A stretch of DNA of 64,000 bases from Botrytis cinerea B05.10. Its lineage: Eukaryota > Ascomycota > Leotiomycetes > Helotiales > Sclerotiniaceae. Position 1 is the stretch's first letter; each line of letters opens with the position of its first letter. A program made the translations under genes and the position numbers. This document shows positions 12,177 through 24,228 of this stretch, piece after piece. The notes beneath the pieces are model-generated. The model was not told the DNA's origin, ran no database searches, and worked only from the letters and a program-made list of their open reading frames with translations. The stretch lies in NCBI RefSeq assembly GCF_000143535.2, contig NC_037310.1, positions 1,364,001 to 1,428,000 on the forward strand, written 5' to 3'.

Positions 12177-14289
12177 ATGAAGGCCGGAGTTCTCGCAGTC
12201 GCGGCTGCTATTGCAGGTGGTGTTAATGCCAGAGACCTTGGAAGGAGACATGGTCATCAAGATTTCCATGAGAGAGGATTATTAGCAACCCCATCGGAGT
12301 CTTGTGGTTGCACCACTGTTTGGTCTACCGTCACTGGTGAACCTCAATGTATGTTATATGTTATACATACATATTCATATTCATGAAGTATGTTATTTTT
12401 GAAAAATCTACTGACATTAAATCTTAGTATACTTTCCACCAGCTCCAACCGCTGCTTCTAGTTCAGCCGTAGCACCACCACCATCGTCAGCAACATCTCT
12501 TGAAGGCGTTTCATCTGTCCCAGTAGCTTCTGCTCCAGGCTCATCCGCACCAGCACCATCCGCACCAGCACCATCTGCTCCAGCAGCTTCTGTTCCAGGA
12601 TCATCTGCTCCAGCACCATCTGCTCCAGCAGCTTCTGTTCCAGGATCATCTGCTCCAGCACCATCTGCTCCAGCAGCTTCTGTTCCAGGATCATCTGCTC
12701 CAGCATCGTCAGCTCCAGCCACTTCCCAGGGGGTCTCAACTGTTCCTACTTCTCCAGCTTCAACTGCCCCAGCCGTTGTCCCCACTCCTTTGGCAACCAC
12801 GTGCCCAACTCCAGGTGTCTACACCATCCCAGCCACAACTGTGACTTTGACTGAGTCCACCACTGTCTGTGGTGCTACGTCAACTGGTCTTCCATCTGCA
12901 GGAACTTACACCGTTGGAGGTGTCACCACTGTCGTAACCACCGCCACAACAGTTGTATGCCCATACGCTGCTGTCTCAACTTCAGAAGGTGTTGTTACAA
13001 GCACCATCTTGACCACCACCTATGTATGCCCATCCGCAGGAACATACACCATCAACCCATTAACCACCACCGTTACTGAGCCCGCCGTTTGGGTTTACCC
13101 AACCCCTGCTTCCTATGCTCCAGGAACATACACACAACCTGAAGTTGTCACCACCATTACCGAAACCAATGTGGTTATCTTCTGCCCTTACTCTTCATCC
13201 GCTACCACGATTGTTGATGCAACATTACCAGCTAGCACACCTGCCCAGGCCACTTCTGCTCCAGCCCCAGTTACAACTTCTGTCGTAGTCCCAGTCGCAA
13301 CACCAAGCACTAGCTCAGTTTATGTTGCTCCATCCTCAAGCGCTGTCTATGTTGCTCCATCCTCAAGCGCTGTATCCGTTGTCCCATCTTCTTCCGTCGT
13401 CCCATCATCTTCCGTAGTTGCATCTTCCGTTGCATCTTCCGTTGCATCTCCATCTGCCTCCTCCACTTCCACTTCCTCTGCCGGAAATGGAGGTAGTGTA
13501 GGAAGCTCTGGAAGCCAATGGGCCATGACTTATTCCCCATACCAAGATTCTGGAGCTTGCAAGACCGCTGCAGAAGTTTCCGTTGATATCGCACTCATTG
13601 CCTCCAAGGGTTTCACTGCCGTCCGTATCTACAGTACCGATTGCTCCGGACTCGAGAACGTCGGTAACGCTGCCAAGATTGCTGGTATCAAGATGATCGT
13701 CGGTATCTTCATTAGTGAGACCGGATGTTCCGGAGCAGCCAGTCAAGTCACCGAACTTATTGCATGGGGACAATGGTCTCTCGTTGAGCTCATCGTTGTT
13801 GGTAACGAGGCCATCTTTGGTGGACACACTACCGCCTCTGAACTCGCCGGATTCATCAGCTCCTCCCGATCATCCTTCGCAAGTGCCGGATACACTGGTC
13901 AAATCACCACCACTGAGCCTCTCAACATCTGGCAAGAAAACACCAGTGTTCTCTGTGGCGCCGTCGACATCACTGGTGCTAACCTTCACCCATTCTTCAA
14001 CGCTGAAGTCACTGCCGAAAATGCTGGTAAATTCGCCCTCTCCCAACTCGAGCTCGCCGATGCTATCTGCCCTGGTCTTACTGCCATCAACCTCGAGTGC
14101 GGATGGCCTTCTGCTGGTACCTGTAACGGACTTGCTTGCCCAGGTGAGCAAGAGCAAAAGACTGCCGTTGCTAGTATCATCTCGTCGTGTGGTGGACGTG
14201 CCGCTATCTTCTCCTACACCAACGACCTCTGGAAACAACCAGGTGGATTCGGCTGTGAGCAAAGTTGGGGTTCCATCCATCTTTTCTAG
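12177..14289 (+). CDS. Secreted GH17 beta-1,3-glucanase/glucanosyltransferase (btgE/Scw-like)
   Basis: Acts on beta-1,3-glucan in the cell wall. Exon 1 is 12177-12348 and the intron is 12349-12427 (GTATGT...TTAG). Exon 2 runs 12428-14289, giving 677 residues. A signal peptide (MKAGVLAVAAAIAGGVNA) and a charged His-rich stretch precede a CGCTTVWSTVTGEP module typical of the fungal btgE/SCW10 group. Then come a Pro/Ala/Ser region with exact 15-residue repeats, Thr/Val-rich modules (TPGVYTIPATTVTLTEST, GTYTINPLTTTVTEP), a Ser-rich linker, and the GH17 barrel from about base 13510. The acid/base glutamate is in VVGNEAIF and the nucleophile in INLECGWPS, so both catalytic residues are kept. There is no C-terminal hydrophobic GPI signal; the protein ends WGSIHLF. 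Recognised as the btgE/Scw10 type. Confidence 0.92.
12601..12690 (+). repeat. 45-bp tandem repeat inside the GH17 gene
   Basis: Two exact 45-base copies (12601-12645 and 12646-12690), with diverged half copies on each side, encode SSAPAPSAPAASVPG-type units of the Pro/Ala/Ser linker. The exact identity suggests recent slippage or unequal exchange, so the linker length probably varies between strains. Confidence 0.9.
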
Positions 14290-16620
14290 ATGACTTGTTA
14301 AATAAGGGATTGAAATATATATACATGACAAGATATTAATTTATATGATATATTTCCTTTGTTTTTCTAGCATCGCATTACAGAAGTATGGCATGACCAC
14401 GGCATCCAACTTTTACGAATGGAACGGGGATAAATTAAAAAATACTTGAAGGATTGGGGCATTTTTTCTATGTTATTTTTTGGATCTTGGATATTTAGCA
14501 CTTTTGGCTTGGGAGAAGCGGTTGGAGTAGAGGTTGAGAAATGGGCTTTGCATCTCTGCAATTTTGCATGCACTGTGCTTTAGGCAGATTACATTACTAT
14601 ATACAATACTTACATTAATTACTCATAAGTGGATATGGCGAATGCCAAAATCAAATTCAGACTCAGATTTGGACCTTGAATGCTTTGTTGACTTTTATTG
14701 ATCGATTGATTCTTATGTCTTTTGTCCTTATGTCTAATGTGTGTTGATTGATTTGTTGATTGCCGAAATACTATGGTGGTGTCACCCTCTCCTCTAGTAA
14801 GTCTGAGTCTGAGTCTGACAAATTAGAAAAAGTCTTAACCTTATTAGTTTTGATAGAATGTTGTCTCTGAATATATCTGTCCGCTCAGGTTTCTACATAT
14901 ATAATACCCCGAACATATAATTGATATCGATACAACGCGAGAACCCTTTTTTCTATCTAGATCTCTCTCTCTCTCTCTCTCTTTCTTTCCATTATATAAT
15001 AACACCATCTCATCTCACCCTATATCAACCCTTCCAAACTAATCATTACTTCCCATTCTACAACCCAATCCTCACCCTCTTTCCTATCCTCATCCCCATC
15101 CCCATCCCCAATCCACAACACATAACATATAACAATATATAAAACCACCCCGAATATAAAAGCCAAACTCAAACTCACACTCCAAATTCTAACCGACGCT
15201 CTAATCTCACTCCGATTCCATCTTTCAATCTCTCAAATAATTGTCCCTATCCATAATCCATTACTTATCTGTATAGATGATAGTGATGATACATCAAATC
15301 CCACTCCATTATTCTCACGTAATCGGAGTCTCTCAGAGACAATATGAGATGCTAGTATATCCATCTGTCGATTATCTTCGATTCCCCTCTACCCCTCCTA
15401 TCACTCATTCGCAAAACCCTAGGATCCTATTTCGATTCTTGCATTCTATCCCATTCTTCCCCCTTTTCCCCCTTTTCCCCCTAACCTCATCCTCATCCTC
15501 AGTCCCATCCCACCCTTCATAAACGCAAAAATACCCACCTGCCTACCTAGCACGTATGAACATAAATATTGACCTATCAACTTATTATATCTCACAAGAA
15601 GAGAGAGAGAGAGAGAGTTAATGTTTGCTAACAAAGATATTTTTTAATTCTCTGCAGTTTCTGCATTTTCCATATCAAAAAGGAATCCTTGATATCGAGA
15701 ATATGAATGTGAATTAGACAGTAGAGGGAGGGAGGGGAATGACTTTGGGATTGTTTTGTTTCTTAAATGAGGGAACATATTGATTGTATATTTACACTTG
15801 AATGAAAAAGTCACTTGTGCTATTGTTCGGATACCGATTTGCATGTCCACTCCACGAACATCCTCATGCTCATATCTAGGAAGTCATAGAATGTGATGAT
15901 GCGATGTGATATGATAAAATGAGATATGAAATGGGATACAACGAGATGTGAAAGAATAGAGAATAAATAAAGGAACGAGTTCAGGATGAGAACTATAGAA
16001 TCGACATATTCTACTTTCCACTTCCTTTGCATGTAATCCATGGAATTCAAGGGAGATATAGTCATCTATCTAATAGAATCGTTGATCCAGGAACCAAGCT
16101 TGATTTATATTTTCACTAGAAATCTAAGAAGGCAGTGATGATGATTTTTGCTGTGGAAAAGTGATTGTGTTTTGGTCCAGAAGTTGGGAGTGATAGAAGA
16201 TACATACGTGAGTATATTTTGGCTAGGCGAAACTTAAAACAAAAACTCATCATGACCCTAGAAATTAATTAATCCAATTTGGAGTGGAAGTCTTGTATTT
16301 TGGTCAATCTTCAGATCCGTTCCAATATATCTATATAGGAAAAAAACTTATGGCTTGTCAAATCTGCCTTGGAAAGGTCTTGGAGGGCTACTAGCACAGA
16401 ACGATTCTGCATACGGCATGTTGAGCAGAGTACTTCCTCTTCAACTTGTGCTATAAACAATAGTATTTTGGTCCGCCATCTCATATTCTACACTTCTAGA
16501 TGCAGTTGTGTCGAGACCTCACACATATAGTACATCAAATGCCTTGAACGCCATCTCCCAGATATACTACAGTGTAGTTTCCTCCGCCTCATATTTTATG
16601 CAGAGTGGATTTTTATATCT
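14290..16620. other. Intergenic, convergent 3' flanks
   Basis: Contains a CT microsatellite at about 14962-14985, a GTCTGA triplet repeat near 14798-14818, CCATCCC repeats near 15090-15110 and a GA run at 15600-15618. ORFs in it are simple-sequence translations. I see no gene. Confidence 0.5.
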
Positions 16621-17676
16621 CTAATTCCTCTCAAGCTTTGAAGCTGAGTTGCCAGACAAAGCTGCAAGATCCGCCACGACATTCCAATCAATGACATTCC
16701 ACCAATTTTCCACATAAACTTTCTTTCCTCCTACATCATCAGTTCCCATGCCATAATCGGCAATCCATACGTGTTCCCATGTATTGACGCAAAGAATGGG
16801 TGTGGCTTCAATTCCTCCCGGTGGTTTTCTCTCTTTGCTCAAATGTCCATGTGCTCCCACTGTGTTTACAGGTGGTGCCGCCAACTTCTGTCTGTAATAG
16901 TCCGTCACACTTTCACTTTCGGTATTCATATCCTTAGGTTGTCGTCTATGATGTGCACCAGGAAATGGTGAGCCCGCTAAATATGTAGTCATTAAGGAAA
17001 GTCGGTCGTGTCTATCCTTCATTAACCACACGAATCCAGGTCCAAACATTTTACTAGCTGTGATGACGAATTCCTTTTTGAGCCCATCGACCGAAGAAAA
17101 AGAGCTCTCGATGGCGGCTCGGAGTTTCTCTGACATGACGGGTTCGCTAGCTGGATTGGGTTGGAGGCAGTTGAAAAAGAAGTTGTTATTGAATGCCATG
17201 GAAGCATAGTTGAAAGTTGCCGCCTGGTCCGGATCTCGCGCACACAAAAGAGCGATATCTTTGGGTTGTTTTCCATCGAGATGGGGAACACCTTTAAAAT
17301 TGTCAGTGATAGAACATCTTGCAAGGAATGTAGCAGCAGCTATAAGTTGTATCGTAGGATACATAACAGCAGTTCTAGAGGAAACCACGCAATCTGTATT
17401 TCCGAATAGCAAAGCTCCTCGCAGACTGAATGCCTTGACTACCAATTGCAAAATAATCTAAGTAATAAGAAATAACCCACCAGCTATTGCGTCACTCAAT
17501 TTGTCCACCATGAGCTTTTGATATGAAGTCCATGCCAGCTCGAAAGCTTGAGGTCCAATGAACTCAGGAATGCCATTTGAGAAATCATGCTTCAATGGCG
17601 GTATATGCTGAGAAATACTCCTGATGAAGTTCTTCTGCACAGAGCGCCCTATCCTGGGGAAGCGCGAGCGAAACAT
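16621..17676 (-). CDS. Mitochondrial small-subunit ribosomal protein of the Fe/Mn-SOD fold (mS42/mS43 type)
   Basis: A structural component of the mitochondrial ribosome small subunit, derived from superoxide dismutase. Exon 1 is 17676-17481; it starts with a basic mitochondrial leader (MFRSRFPRIGRSVQKNF), then QAFELAWTSYQKLMVDKL. My intron is 17480-17292 (GTGGGT...TTTTAAAG, 189 nt), which keeps phase and reads AIAGVPHLDGKQPKDIALLCARDP across the junction. Exon 2 ends at 16621. SOD-like blocks are FNYASMAFNNNFFFNCL, FGPGFVWLMKD, and NTWEHVWIADYG with a closing VENWWNVIDWNVV. The metal-binding pattern of true SODs is incomplete: FNYAS replaces the first His region, and WIADYG lies where SOD has WEHAYY. 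That fits the ribosomal paralogues. About 288 residues. mS42 (Rsm26) and mS43 (Mrp1) cannot be told apart here. Confidence 0.78.
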
Positions 17677-18052
17677 ATTTGGAGGGGTGATGGACTTTCA
17701 AATCTCGACGAGATATTTCGCGATCCAAAAAATTGTATGGAGGTCCGCAAAGTCCGCAATTTTGTGAGTGCCTTAGGCTTCAGTATTTCCTTGATGAACA
17801 CATGGATGCTCCAACCGAAGGGGAACTTTGATGAAGCGGCCAACTCCGCTGTCCTATCGTTGTTGATGCGGGGATATCTAAAGCATTTCATTGCATTGTA
17901 TGTCACAGTATCATATTCACTAGCTGCGTTGTTGAGAATGAACGGTCAAATTAGTTTCTGGGAGTCTTTTACTTCGAATTTACATCCCCCTTGATTGGCA
18001 CAGGGAGTGAGGTTTGTCAGTGAATTTATTTATCGTTTGAGCTGAGTATAAC
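17677..18052. promoter_or_regulatory. Divergent promoter interval between the mS42/43 gene and the Moco sulfurase gene
   Basis: Only 376 bases separate the two start codons, so both promoters must lie here or overlap the genes. An ORF crosses it on the + strand (17587-17994), but its first part is antisense to exon 1 of the ribosomal gene and it shows no domain. No clear TATA box was seen. Confidence 0.45.
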
Positions 18053-20542
18053 ATGGAGGAGTATAATAAGGCAGTAGAAGAATTCAGGAAGCATGAATAT
18101 CCCATGCTCAAAGGTAAGCCTTCTCCCGAATATGTATGTGCCAAGCTGATAGAATTCCCAGATGCCGTTTACCTTGATCATGCCGGTACAACCCTTTACT
18201 CGAAGTCCCTCATGGAGAGATATATGGGGGATATGATGTCGAACTTATATGGAAACCCACATTCTGCCTCTACATCCTCACAGTTATCGACTTCGCGCAT
18301 CGAGAACACCCGCCTGAATGTTTTACAGTTTTTTAACGCCGACCCAGAAGACTTTGATGTGGTGTTTGTGGCGAATGCTACGGCTGGAATCAAACTTGTT
18401 ATGGATGCATTCAGGTGCCAGGAAGATGGGTTCTTATATGGGTACCACCAAGATTCGCATACTAGTCTCGTTGGAGTGCGAGAGGATGCCGTGTCAAGTC
18501 GTTGTCTTGATGATGATGCTGTGGAGTGCTGGCTGTCTGGATCAGAAGCTCTTGTCAGAAATGAACATAATTCTGAGATTGGCCTTTTCGCATATCCAGC
18601 ACAATCAAACTTAGACGGCCGACGCTTACCACTTTCTTGGCCAGAAAGAGTCCGAAATCTTAGCTACGAAGCCCAGGCAAATACGTATACACTGCTAGAT
18701 GCCTCTGCTCTAGTTTCTACTTCTCCACTAGACTTGAGTGATGTCAGCAAGGCACCAGATTTTACGGTCCTAAGCTTCTACAAAATATTTGGATTCCCTG
18801 ATCTCGGCGCATTGATAGTGCGTAAAGATTCTGGAGCGATACTTCAAACCAGAAAATATTTTGGAGGTGGAACTGTCGAAGTAGTAGTGTGTCTCAAAGA
18901 GCAATGGCATGCTCCGAAAGGGCAGTCTTTGCATGAAAACCTAGAGGATGGTACTTTGCCTTTTCATAACATCATGGCACTAGAAGCTGCAATAGATGTC
19001 CACAAATCATTGTATGGTTCCATGGAATGTATTGCAAATCACACCACATTTCTTGCACGGAAATTGTACGAAGGGTTGAAATCATTACAGCATGCTAACT
19101 CCGAACCGGCCTGTATAATTTATTCCCCTGGCTTCTCCGAAACTTCCTCCAATGTACAAGGACCTACAATAGCATTCAACGTCAAAAACAGTTTCGGGGC
19201 GTGGGTAACCAATGTTGAGTTTGAGAGGTTGGCTTCGATAAAAAACTACCACATTCGAACAGGTGGTCTTTGTAATCCCGGTGGTGTTGCATCAGCACTT
19301 GAGCTTCAACCATGGGAAACGAGAAGAAATTTCTCGGCTGGTCTCCGATGTGGTGGAGAGACTGACATTTACGCGGGCAAGATAACGGGGGTCATTCGTG
19401 TGAGCTTAGGAGCCATGAGTACGATGAGCGATGTCGACTCGTTTCTTTCATTTGTGAATGAATTCTTCGTGGACCACACAGTTGTATCCGCTGACGAGGA
19501 TGGCGAAAGTCAGAAATCGGTTGACATGTATGTCGAAAGTCTTACAATTTATCCAATTAAAAGTTGTGGTGGCTTCGAGATCCCGAAGGAAACTGCTTGG
19601 GAAGTCAGGCCCGAAGGCCTTGCTTGGGATAGGGAATGGTGCCTTATCCATCAAGGCACTGGGCAAGCATTAAGTCAAAAACGTTACCCTCGAATGGCTC
19701 TCATCAAACCAACAATCGACTTTGATTTAGGATTGCTAAAGCTTCGATATCAGGGATCAACCTTTCCTACTTTGGTGGATGAAATCAGTGTCTCTTTATC
19801 ATCTGACCCGTCGTCTTACAAGAATCCAAATAATATTCATTCGTTATCATCAAGGGTCTGCGGAGATGCTATCGCGGCACAGACTTACTTTGATCATGAA
19901 ATAAATGATTTTTTCTCCAAGATCTTAGAGGCGCCGTGTGTTTTGGCAAGATTTCCCGCTGGCGGTAGTGGTCCTTCTTTAAGACATGCAAAGGCACACA
20001 TGCAAAAGCACCAAGGACCCAAACGTTCGGCAGCGATTGAAAAATCGAGTGCCCACTCCTTCCACGACCCACCAACACCACCGGATTCTGATAGTGAGAA
20101 CCGAAAACGTCCAATTCTTTTATCGAATGAAAGCCCCATACTTGCCATTAACCGATCCAGTATCAATATGCTAAACGAAGAAATAGCCAAGAGTGGCGGT
20201 AAACTTGCTTCAGCCTCGGTCTTTCGAGGAAATATTGTACTAGCCTCAACTGAATTGACCGATAGCCATCATCCATATAGTGAAGACCACTGGAGTACTT
20301 TACAAATTGGTTCAGAAACGTACCAAATGTTAGGTTCTTGTAGGCGTTGTCACATGATATGCGTTGATCAGGATACTGCGGAAAAGAACGAAGAGCCTTT
20401 CGTCACATTGGCAAAAACACGAAGGTTCGAATCTAAGGTTTTCTTTGGCTCTCATATGTGTCATGTTCCTTCGTTTTCACGTCATAAAAAACATCAATTT
20501 CCAGTCATCAAGGTGGGAGACAAGGTTTCTATTGGGCTATGA
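18053..20542 (+). CDS. hxB: Molybdenum cofactor sulfurase (hxB type)
   Basis: Converts the di-oxo molybdenum cofactor to the sulfurated form needed by xanthine dehydrogenase and aldehyde oxidase. The single 829-residue exon has the full two-part layout. Residues 1-470 are a class V aminotransferase (NifS-like) domain with VYLDHAGTTLYS at 39-50, the YGNPHSAS loop at 66-73, the pyridoxal-phosphate lysine in SFYKIFG (K244), and the cysteine loop RTGGLCNPGG. From about residue 490 there is a MOSC N-terminal barrel (VESLTIYPIKSCGGFEIP, GLAWDREWCLIHQGTGQALSQKR, split by ordinary sequence), then the MOSC domain ending with GSCRRCHMICVDQDT and FFGSHM. A Ser/Pro-rich insert (about 665-690) interrupts the MOSC part, as often in fungi. 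The ATG at 18053 is the first in frame and fits the family's usual start. Confidence 0.95.
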   Translation: MEEYNKAVEEFRKHEYPMLKGKPSPEYVCAKLIEFPDAVYLDHAGTTLYSKSLMERYMGDMMSNLYGNPHSASTSSQLSTSRIENTRLNVLQFFNADPEDFDVVFVANATAGIKLVMDAFRCQEDGFLYGYHQDSHTSLVGVREDAVSSRCLDDDAVECWLSGSEALVRNEHNSEIGLFAYPAQSNLDGRRLPLSWPERVRNLSYEAQANTYTLLDASALVSTSPLDLSDVSKAPDFTVLSFYKIFGFPDLGALIVRKDSGAILQTRKYFGGGTVEVVVCLKEQWHAPKGQSLHENLEDGTLPFHNIMALEAAIDVHKSLYGSMECIANHTTFLARKLYEGLKSLQHANSEPACIIYSPGFSETSSNVQGPTIAFNVKNSFGAWVTNVEFERLASIKNYHIRTGGLCNPGGVASALELQPWETRRNFSAGLRCGGETDIYAGKITGVIRVSLGAMSTMSDVDSFLSFVNEFFVDHTVVSADEDGESQKSVDMYVESLTIYPIKSCGGFEIPKETAWEVRPEGLAWDREWCLIHQGTGQALSQKRYPRMALIKPTIDFDLGLLKLRYQGSTFPTLVDEISVSLSSDPSSYKNPNNIHSLSSRVCGDAIAAQTYFDHEINDFFSKILEAPCVLARFPAGGSGPSLRHAKAHMQKHQGPKRSAAIEKSSAHSFHDPPTPPDSDSENRKRPILLSNESPILAINRSSINMLNEEIAKSGGKLASASVFRGNIVLASTELTDSHHPYSEDHWSTLQIGSETYQMLGSCRRCHMICVDQDTAEKNEEPFVTLAKTRRFESKVFFGSHMCHVPSFSRHKKHQFPVIKVGDKVSIGL

Positions 20543-21173
20543 GGGAAAGAGGATGTGTAATAGAATGAAGAAGTACTTGTTCATGAGTCTTATTATACTT
20601 TTTATTGCATCAAGCTTCTATGCCCTGCTTATTGTAGTGATGACGCTATGTGATTCATGAAATATCGATGATGATGATCTTCTGGCGCCAGTATAGTGTG
20701 AAGCATTCCAAGAAACGTAAATGTTTGGCAGCCTTTACCTCCATTCATAGCCCTCGCTTCAAATTTCCTCTCAAATGATCATCGGACCTCAGGAAGAGAA
20801 GACGCCAACTGCTCAAAAGCCTGTCAATCATACTAGAAGATCTATTCATTGGCCCTTTTATCTTGCCTTTCGTCTTAAAACCACTTTCATTCCAAGTAAA
20901 AGTCAAGAAGCGATCACAAAGCTACTAGCTAGTCTGGACTGCGAGCCCAGCCGAGTTATAGCTACGTATTAGTTCCACACACAAACTAACACATTTACTT
21001 AAACTTACAGGACAGATAATAATTTATTCCATAAAAGTTCTCAAACCTCTTTTGAATTGATAATTACCAGCATCTTTGCATCCTCAGAGAACAATCATAT
21101 ACATTGATTCAAAAGACAACAAGATAAACTATTTCGCTGACTTCACATCTTACAAACATCATTTTCAGAAAGC
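20543..21173. other. Intergenic
   Basis: 3' flank of the Moco sulfurase gene and promoter of the 2EXR gene. An A-rich stretch with ACAACAAG and ACAAACATC lies just before the ATG at 21174, a usual fungal leader composition. No gene seen. Confidence 0.45.
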
Positions 21174-22569
21174 ATGAACGAAATATCGGACTCTGAGCTC
21201 GATAGCTCAAGTAATGACCAGATTGGGAACAGTTCTGATCACGAGGAATTATATGATTCCAACACCTTTGATAGTGACCAAGAAGAAGAAGAAGACGACC
21301 AAGACTACGACGCCTTTGATGACTTCGATTATCTCTTCGACAACCAAGACAATCAAGGCAACAACCAGAATTTCACTCCTTCAGCCTCAGGAAAAACAAA
21401 TGGCAAAGGGCTGGGAATGGATGCCTCCGATCCTAAGCTCGCAAATAATGGAACACCCCTCGCGGCCTTTGAAAAATTCGGACAATTTCCCGAAGAAATC
21501 CAAATGAAGATTTGGAAACACACCGCTCTTAATGCCAGTCGCACCGTCGTTGTATATTTGCAAGATGATAGTTTAAAATTTGGAAATCATCCTTCGACAC
21601 CAGATTTTATGCAAGCATGTCACCGAGCTCGAAAATATGGCATGGAACACTTCTCTGCAGTTGACGCCATGGGAGTTTTACATGATTTCACCGATCCTCA
21701 ACAGGTTGACAAGCCTTATTTCTTTGCCCACCCCATCAGCGATGACTTTATCTTGGAATTCGAAGGTGAGGATTTTGGTCCTTCGCCGGCTTATTGTCCC
21801 AAAGAGTTTGATTCGGAGCGTATGCTACGGGAACTGCGAGCCGAGGAAAAAAAACTGCAAAACATGGCGTATTTAGAGAAAATAGAACATGAAATCACTC
21901 GTGAATTTGTACGCATTTTACCATACTCCTTCTTGATTTCCTTGGCTAATGATTACACAGGAGCGAGCAGACGGAATGATGGCTCCTGCCTCATTCAACG
22001 TCCCACAAATTTCGCAAAGTCAAACCCTTATGGGTAATTTTTTTCACATTGCCGGTGTACCTGGAAGCGCACCAGCTCCAACTTCCCGAATTCCTCGCAA
22101 GCCAGTTTTCCCTCCCGCCTCTGTGCTTCCTCACTTCTTCACCGATATCCGATCGGTGGGTATCAACCTCCATATTCAGGACGGGGAACAGATCGAATTT
22201 GATGAAATGAGCGCCGCTGGTCTCCAAACATGGACTCGAGATACTGTTAAACACGAATTCGGCGAGCTATTAGAGGAAATTCTGGATTATTTTCCTCATC
22301 TCGAATATATATTTGCGGTGGTGAGAGCGTATGGGACAAGTAATCGTCATCGGTGTGCATCGAATCGGGGTTTCATTGGCGATTTTGAGAAGAAGAAATG
22401 GGCAAGCGTTGATATGATAAAGGGAGGAACGGGATGCATGGGACATAATGAGTTGAACCAGTTCGAACAACAGGCGAGGGTTTGGTTAATGCATGAGAAG
22501 ATGGATAGGGGAATGGAATTGAACAACAACCTCGAATTCGGGTTGTATGTCCAGACGAATGTTTTGTAG
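21174..22569 (+). CDS. 2EXR-domain protein with acidic N-terminus, function unknown
   Basis: Exon 1 is 21174-21908, the intron 21909-21960 (52 nt, GTACGC, branch GGCTAAT, ending ACACAG) and exon 2 21961-22569, giving 447 residues in continuous frame. Residues 1-60 are extremely Asp/Glu/Ser-rich. Residues about 95-160 match the fungal 2EXR module: LAAFEKFGQFPEEIQMKIWKH at the front (F-box-like helix), then SRTVVVYLQDDS and a PDFMQACHRARKYGMEHF block. The middle has a charged helix (ERMLRELRAEEKKLQNMAYLEK), and the C-terminal half reads DIRSVGINLHI and HLEYIFAVVR. This family is greatly expanded in Sclerotiniaceae and other plant-associated ascomycetes. No biochemical function is known to me. 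Confidence 0.85.
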
Positions 22570-23495
22570 GAGATTTAGAGAGGAAGGGGACCTAGAAGAG
22601 TAAGGGTTTGGGTTTACATGTGAGTTAATTCCTATAAGATATCATGAGTTTGGGAAGCTGAAAACTTGGCTGTCGCTATCGCTTCTTGACGGCTTCTCAA
22701 CGAGCTCATAACATCTCCCGATAAAAGCTCACGAGACTAATCATCTCCTCATTCCAGATTCCCCATTTCCAAACTTCGATCAACAGGTTACTCTTGGGCT
22801 TGTTTGCTTGTATCAGGTACTGGATGAAGACTATCACGGCGTATATAAAGGATGGGAAGACAGGCATACCATATCAGGAAGGGGAACATATATCCGGAGT
22901 TTTAGGTTTACATTTGGCATTCTACATAAAAAAAAAGGGATGTCGAAACTCACTTTAATTAATTGTATTACCCATCGATGAATTACTGGAAGTTGATCAG
23001 ATTTGGGACAGGTTTTGGCTGGGCTTAGAGTTTATTGGGATACTGATAGTAATGTATATTGAAGTAAAATAATTTGGACTAATTTTCTTAGTACGTGGTG
23101 ATGTGATGCGATGCAGAATAAAGGATAGTTTTGGAAAGTAGCATATATGATGTGAATTAAGATATATGGTTCATGTTTGTGTTGATGTTTAGTGAGGTTC
23201 TCTAGATCAGTATTCTGGACATGTCAAATTTCGGCTAGCTTTGGTATGTGTATGGGCAGACGAAGGGAACGGATGAGAGAATGGAGGTAATGAAAGGAGC
23301 CCAGCTGAGTTGTCGAGGATTCTCCAAGTTCAACATACAAAGCACTTGAAATACGTAGGCATGGGATTTTTCGATGGTGGTAAGAATGTCTGCTTTTATT
23401 GAGAATCTTTTTCTTCGTATAAAACGAACCAAAGAGTATTACTACATATAAATTCGTGCCCCATCCACCATAGACAATCCCAATTGAGACATCCC
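22570..23495. other. Intergenic between convergent genes
   Basis: Mildly AT-rich, with only short shadow ORFs. The ORF at 23224-23499 on the minus strand has no domain and abuts the stop of the Shr3 gene, so it is not called. Confidence 0.45.
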
Positions 23496-24228
23496 TCACT
23501 GTCTCTTCTTCGAAACCGATCTCGTTACATGACCGCTTCCACTCCTCTGCTTCTTCTCCGATTCCTTCTTCTCCTGCTCTTCCTTCTCAAACTTCTCCGC
23601 CTCGTCTTGATCCTTACGCTCCGCATACCATTGACCCGCCTGCAAAACCAACACGCCCACCAAAACCAAAGCTAAAATCGTGTTACTGGCCGCCAAAACC
23701 CTTAAGCTATCTTCTCTCCCTACACCTGCTTCTCCTTCTGGCGCACCAGCCTCGCCATATAGTCCGAGTGTTACAATGCGCATGCCTTTGACAATATTGG
23801 TAATGTAAACCACGACGCCCACGACATAGAGAACGAGTGATGCGCCATCGAATAGAAGGTTGGCCTCCGAAGGCTTGAAGAGCTTAATGAAAAGTCCGAT
23901 GAATCCAACTGAGACGACAATGTGGAGGATACGTGGAATGATGGGTGGAGAAGCATGCATGAATTTCAAATGCTCTTCGATGAAGTTGTAGTAGGCATCA
24001 GGAGTACTTTCAGTGGTCCAGAGAAGAGGATAATCGTAAGGGAACGAGGAGAAGAGGATTCCGAGGAAGAAGCATACAGCTGTGATGTGTCAATTGGAGA
24101 ATTATTCAATCGAGCGTTATGGGGGGAAACTTACGACCGATGATCATGAAGGTCGCGAATGAACTCGCGCCTCCTTGACCTCGAGGTTTATCGTACGTCT
24201 TGAAGATTGAGACTTTCGAAGTATCCAT
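23496..24228 (-). CDS. shr3: Shr3-type ER packaging chaperone for amino-acid permeases
   Basis: Helps polytopic amino-acid permeases fold and enter COPII vesicles at the ER membrane. Exon 1 is 24228-24135 (MDTSKVSIFKTYDKPRGQGG, a short cytosolic start). The intron is 24134-24080 (55 nt, GTAAGT...ATCACAG) and exon 2 is 24079-23496; total 225 residues, close to yeast Shr3 (about 210). Four hydrophobic segments are visible: SFATFMIIGPVCFFLGILFS, IPRILHIVVSVGFIGLFIKL, ASLVLYVVGVVVYITNIV and SNTILALVLVGVLVLQAG. A long charged tail follows (Glu/Lys-rich, then RSGSGHVTRSVSKKRQ). Between spans 1 and 2 lies the family block SSFPYDYPLLWTTESTPDAYY. The tail is the region that meets COPII components in yeast. 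Confidence 0.9.

Noticed and set aside
12417..12800. 127-codon minus-strand ORF with AGADDPGTEAAGADG repeats
   Set aside because: Shadow of the tandem repeat in the GH17 gene on the other strand.
17587..17994. 135-codon plus-strand ORF between the mitochondrial ribosomal gene and the Moco sulfurase gene
   Set aside because: Its first part is antisense to exon 1 of the ribosomal protein, it shows no domain, and it occupies the divergent promoter interval.
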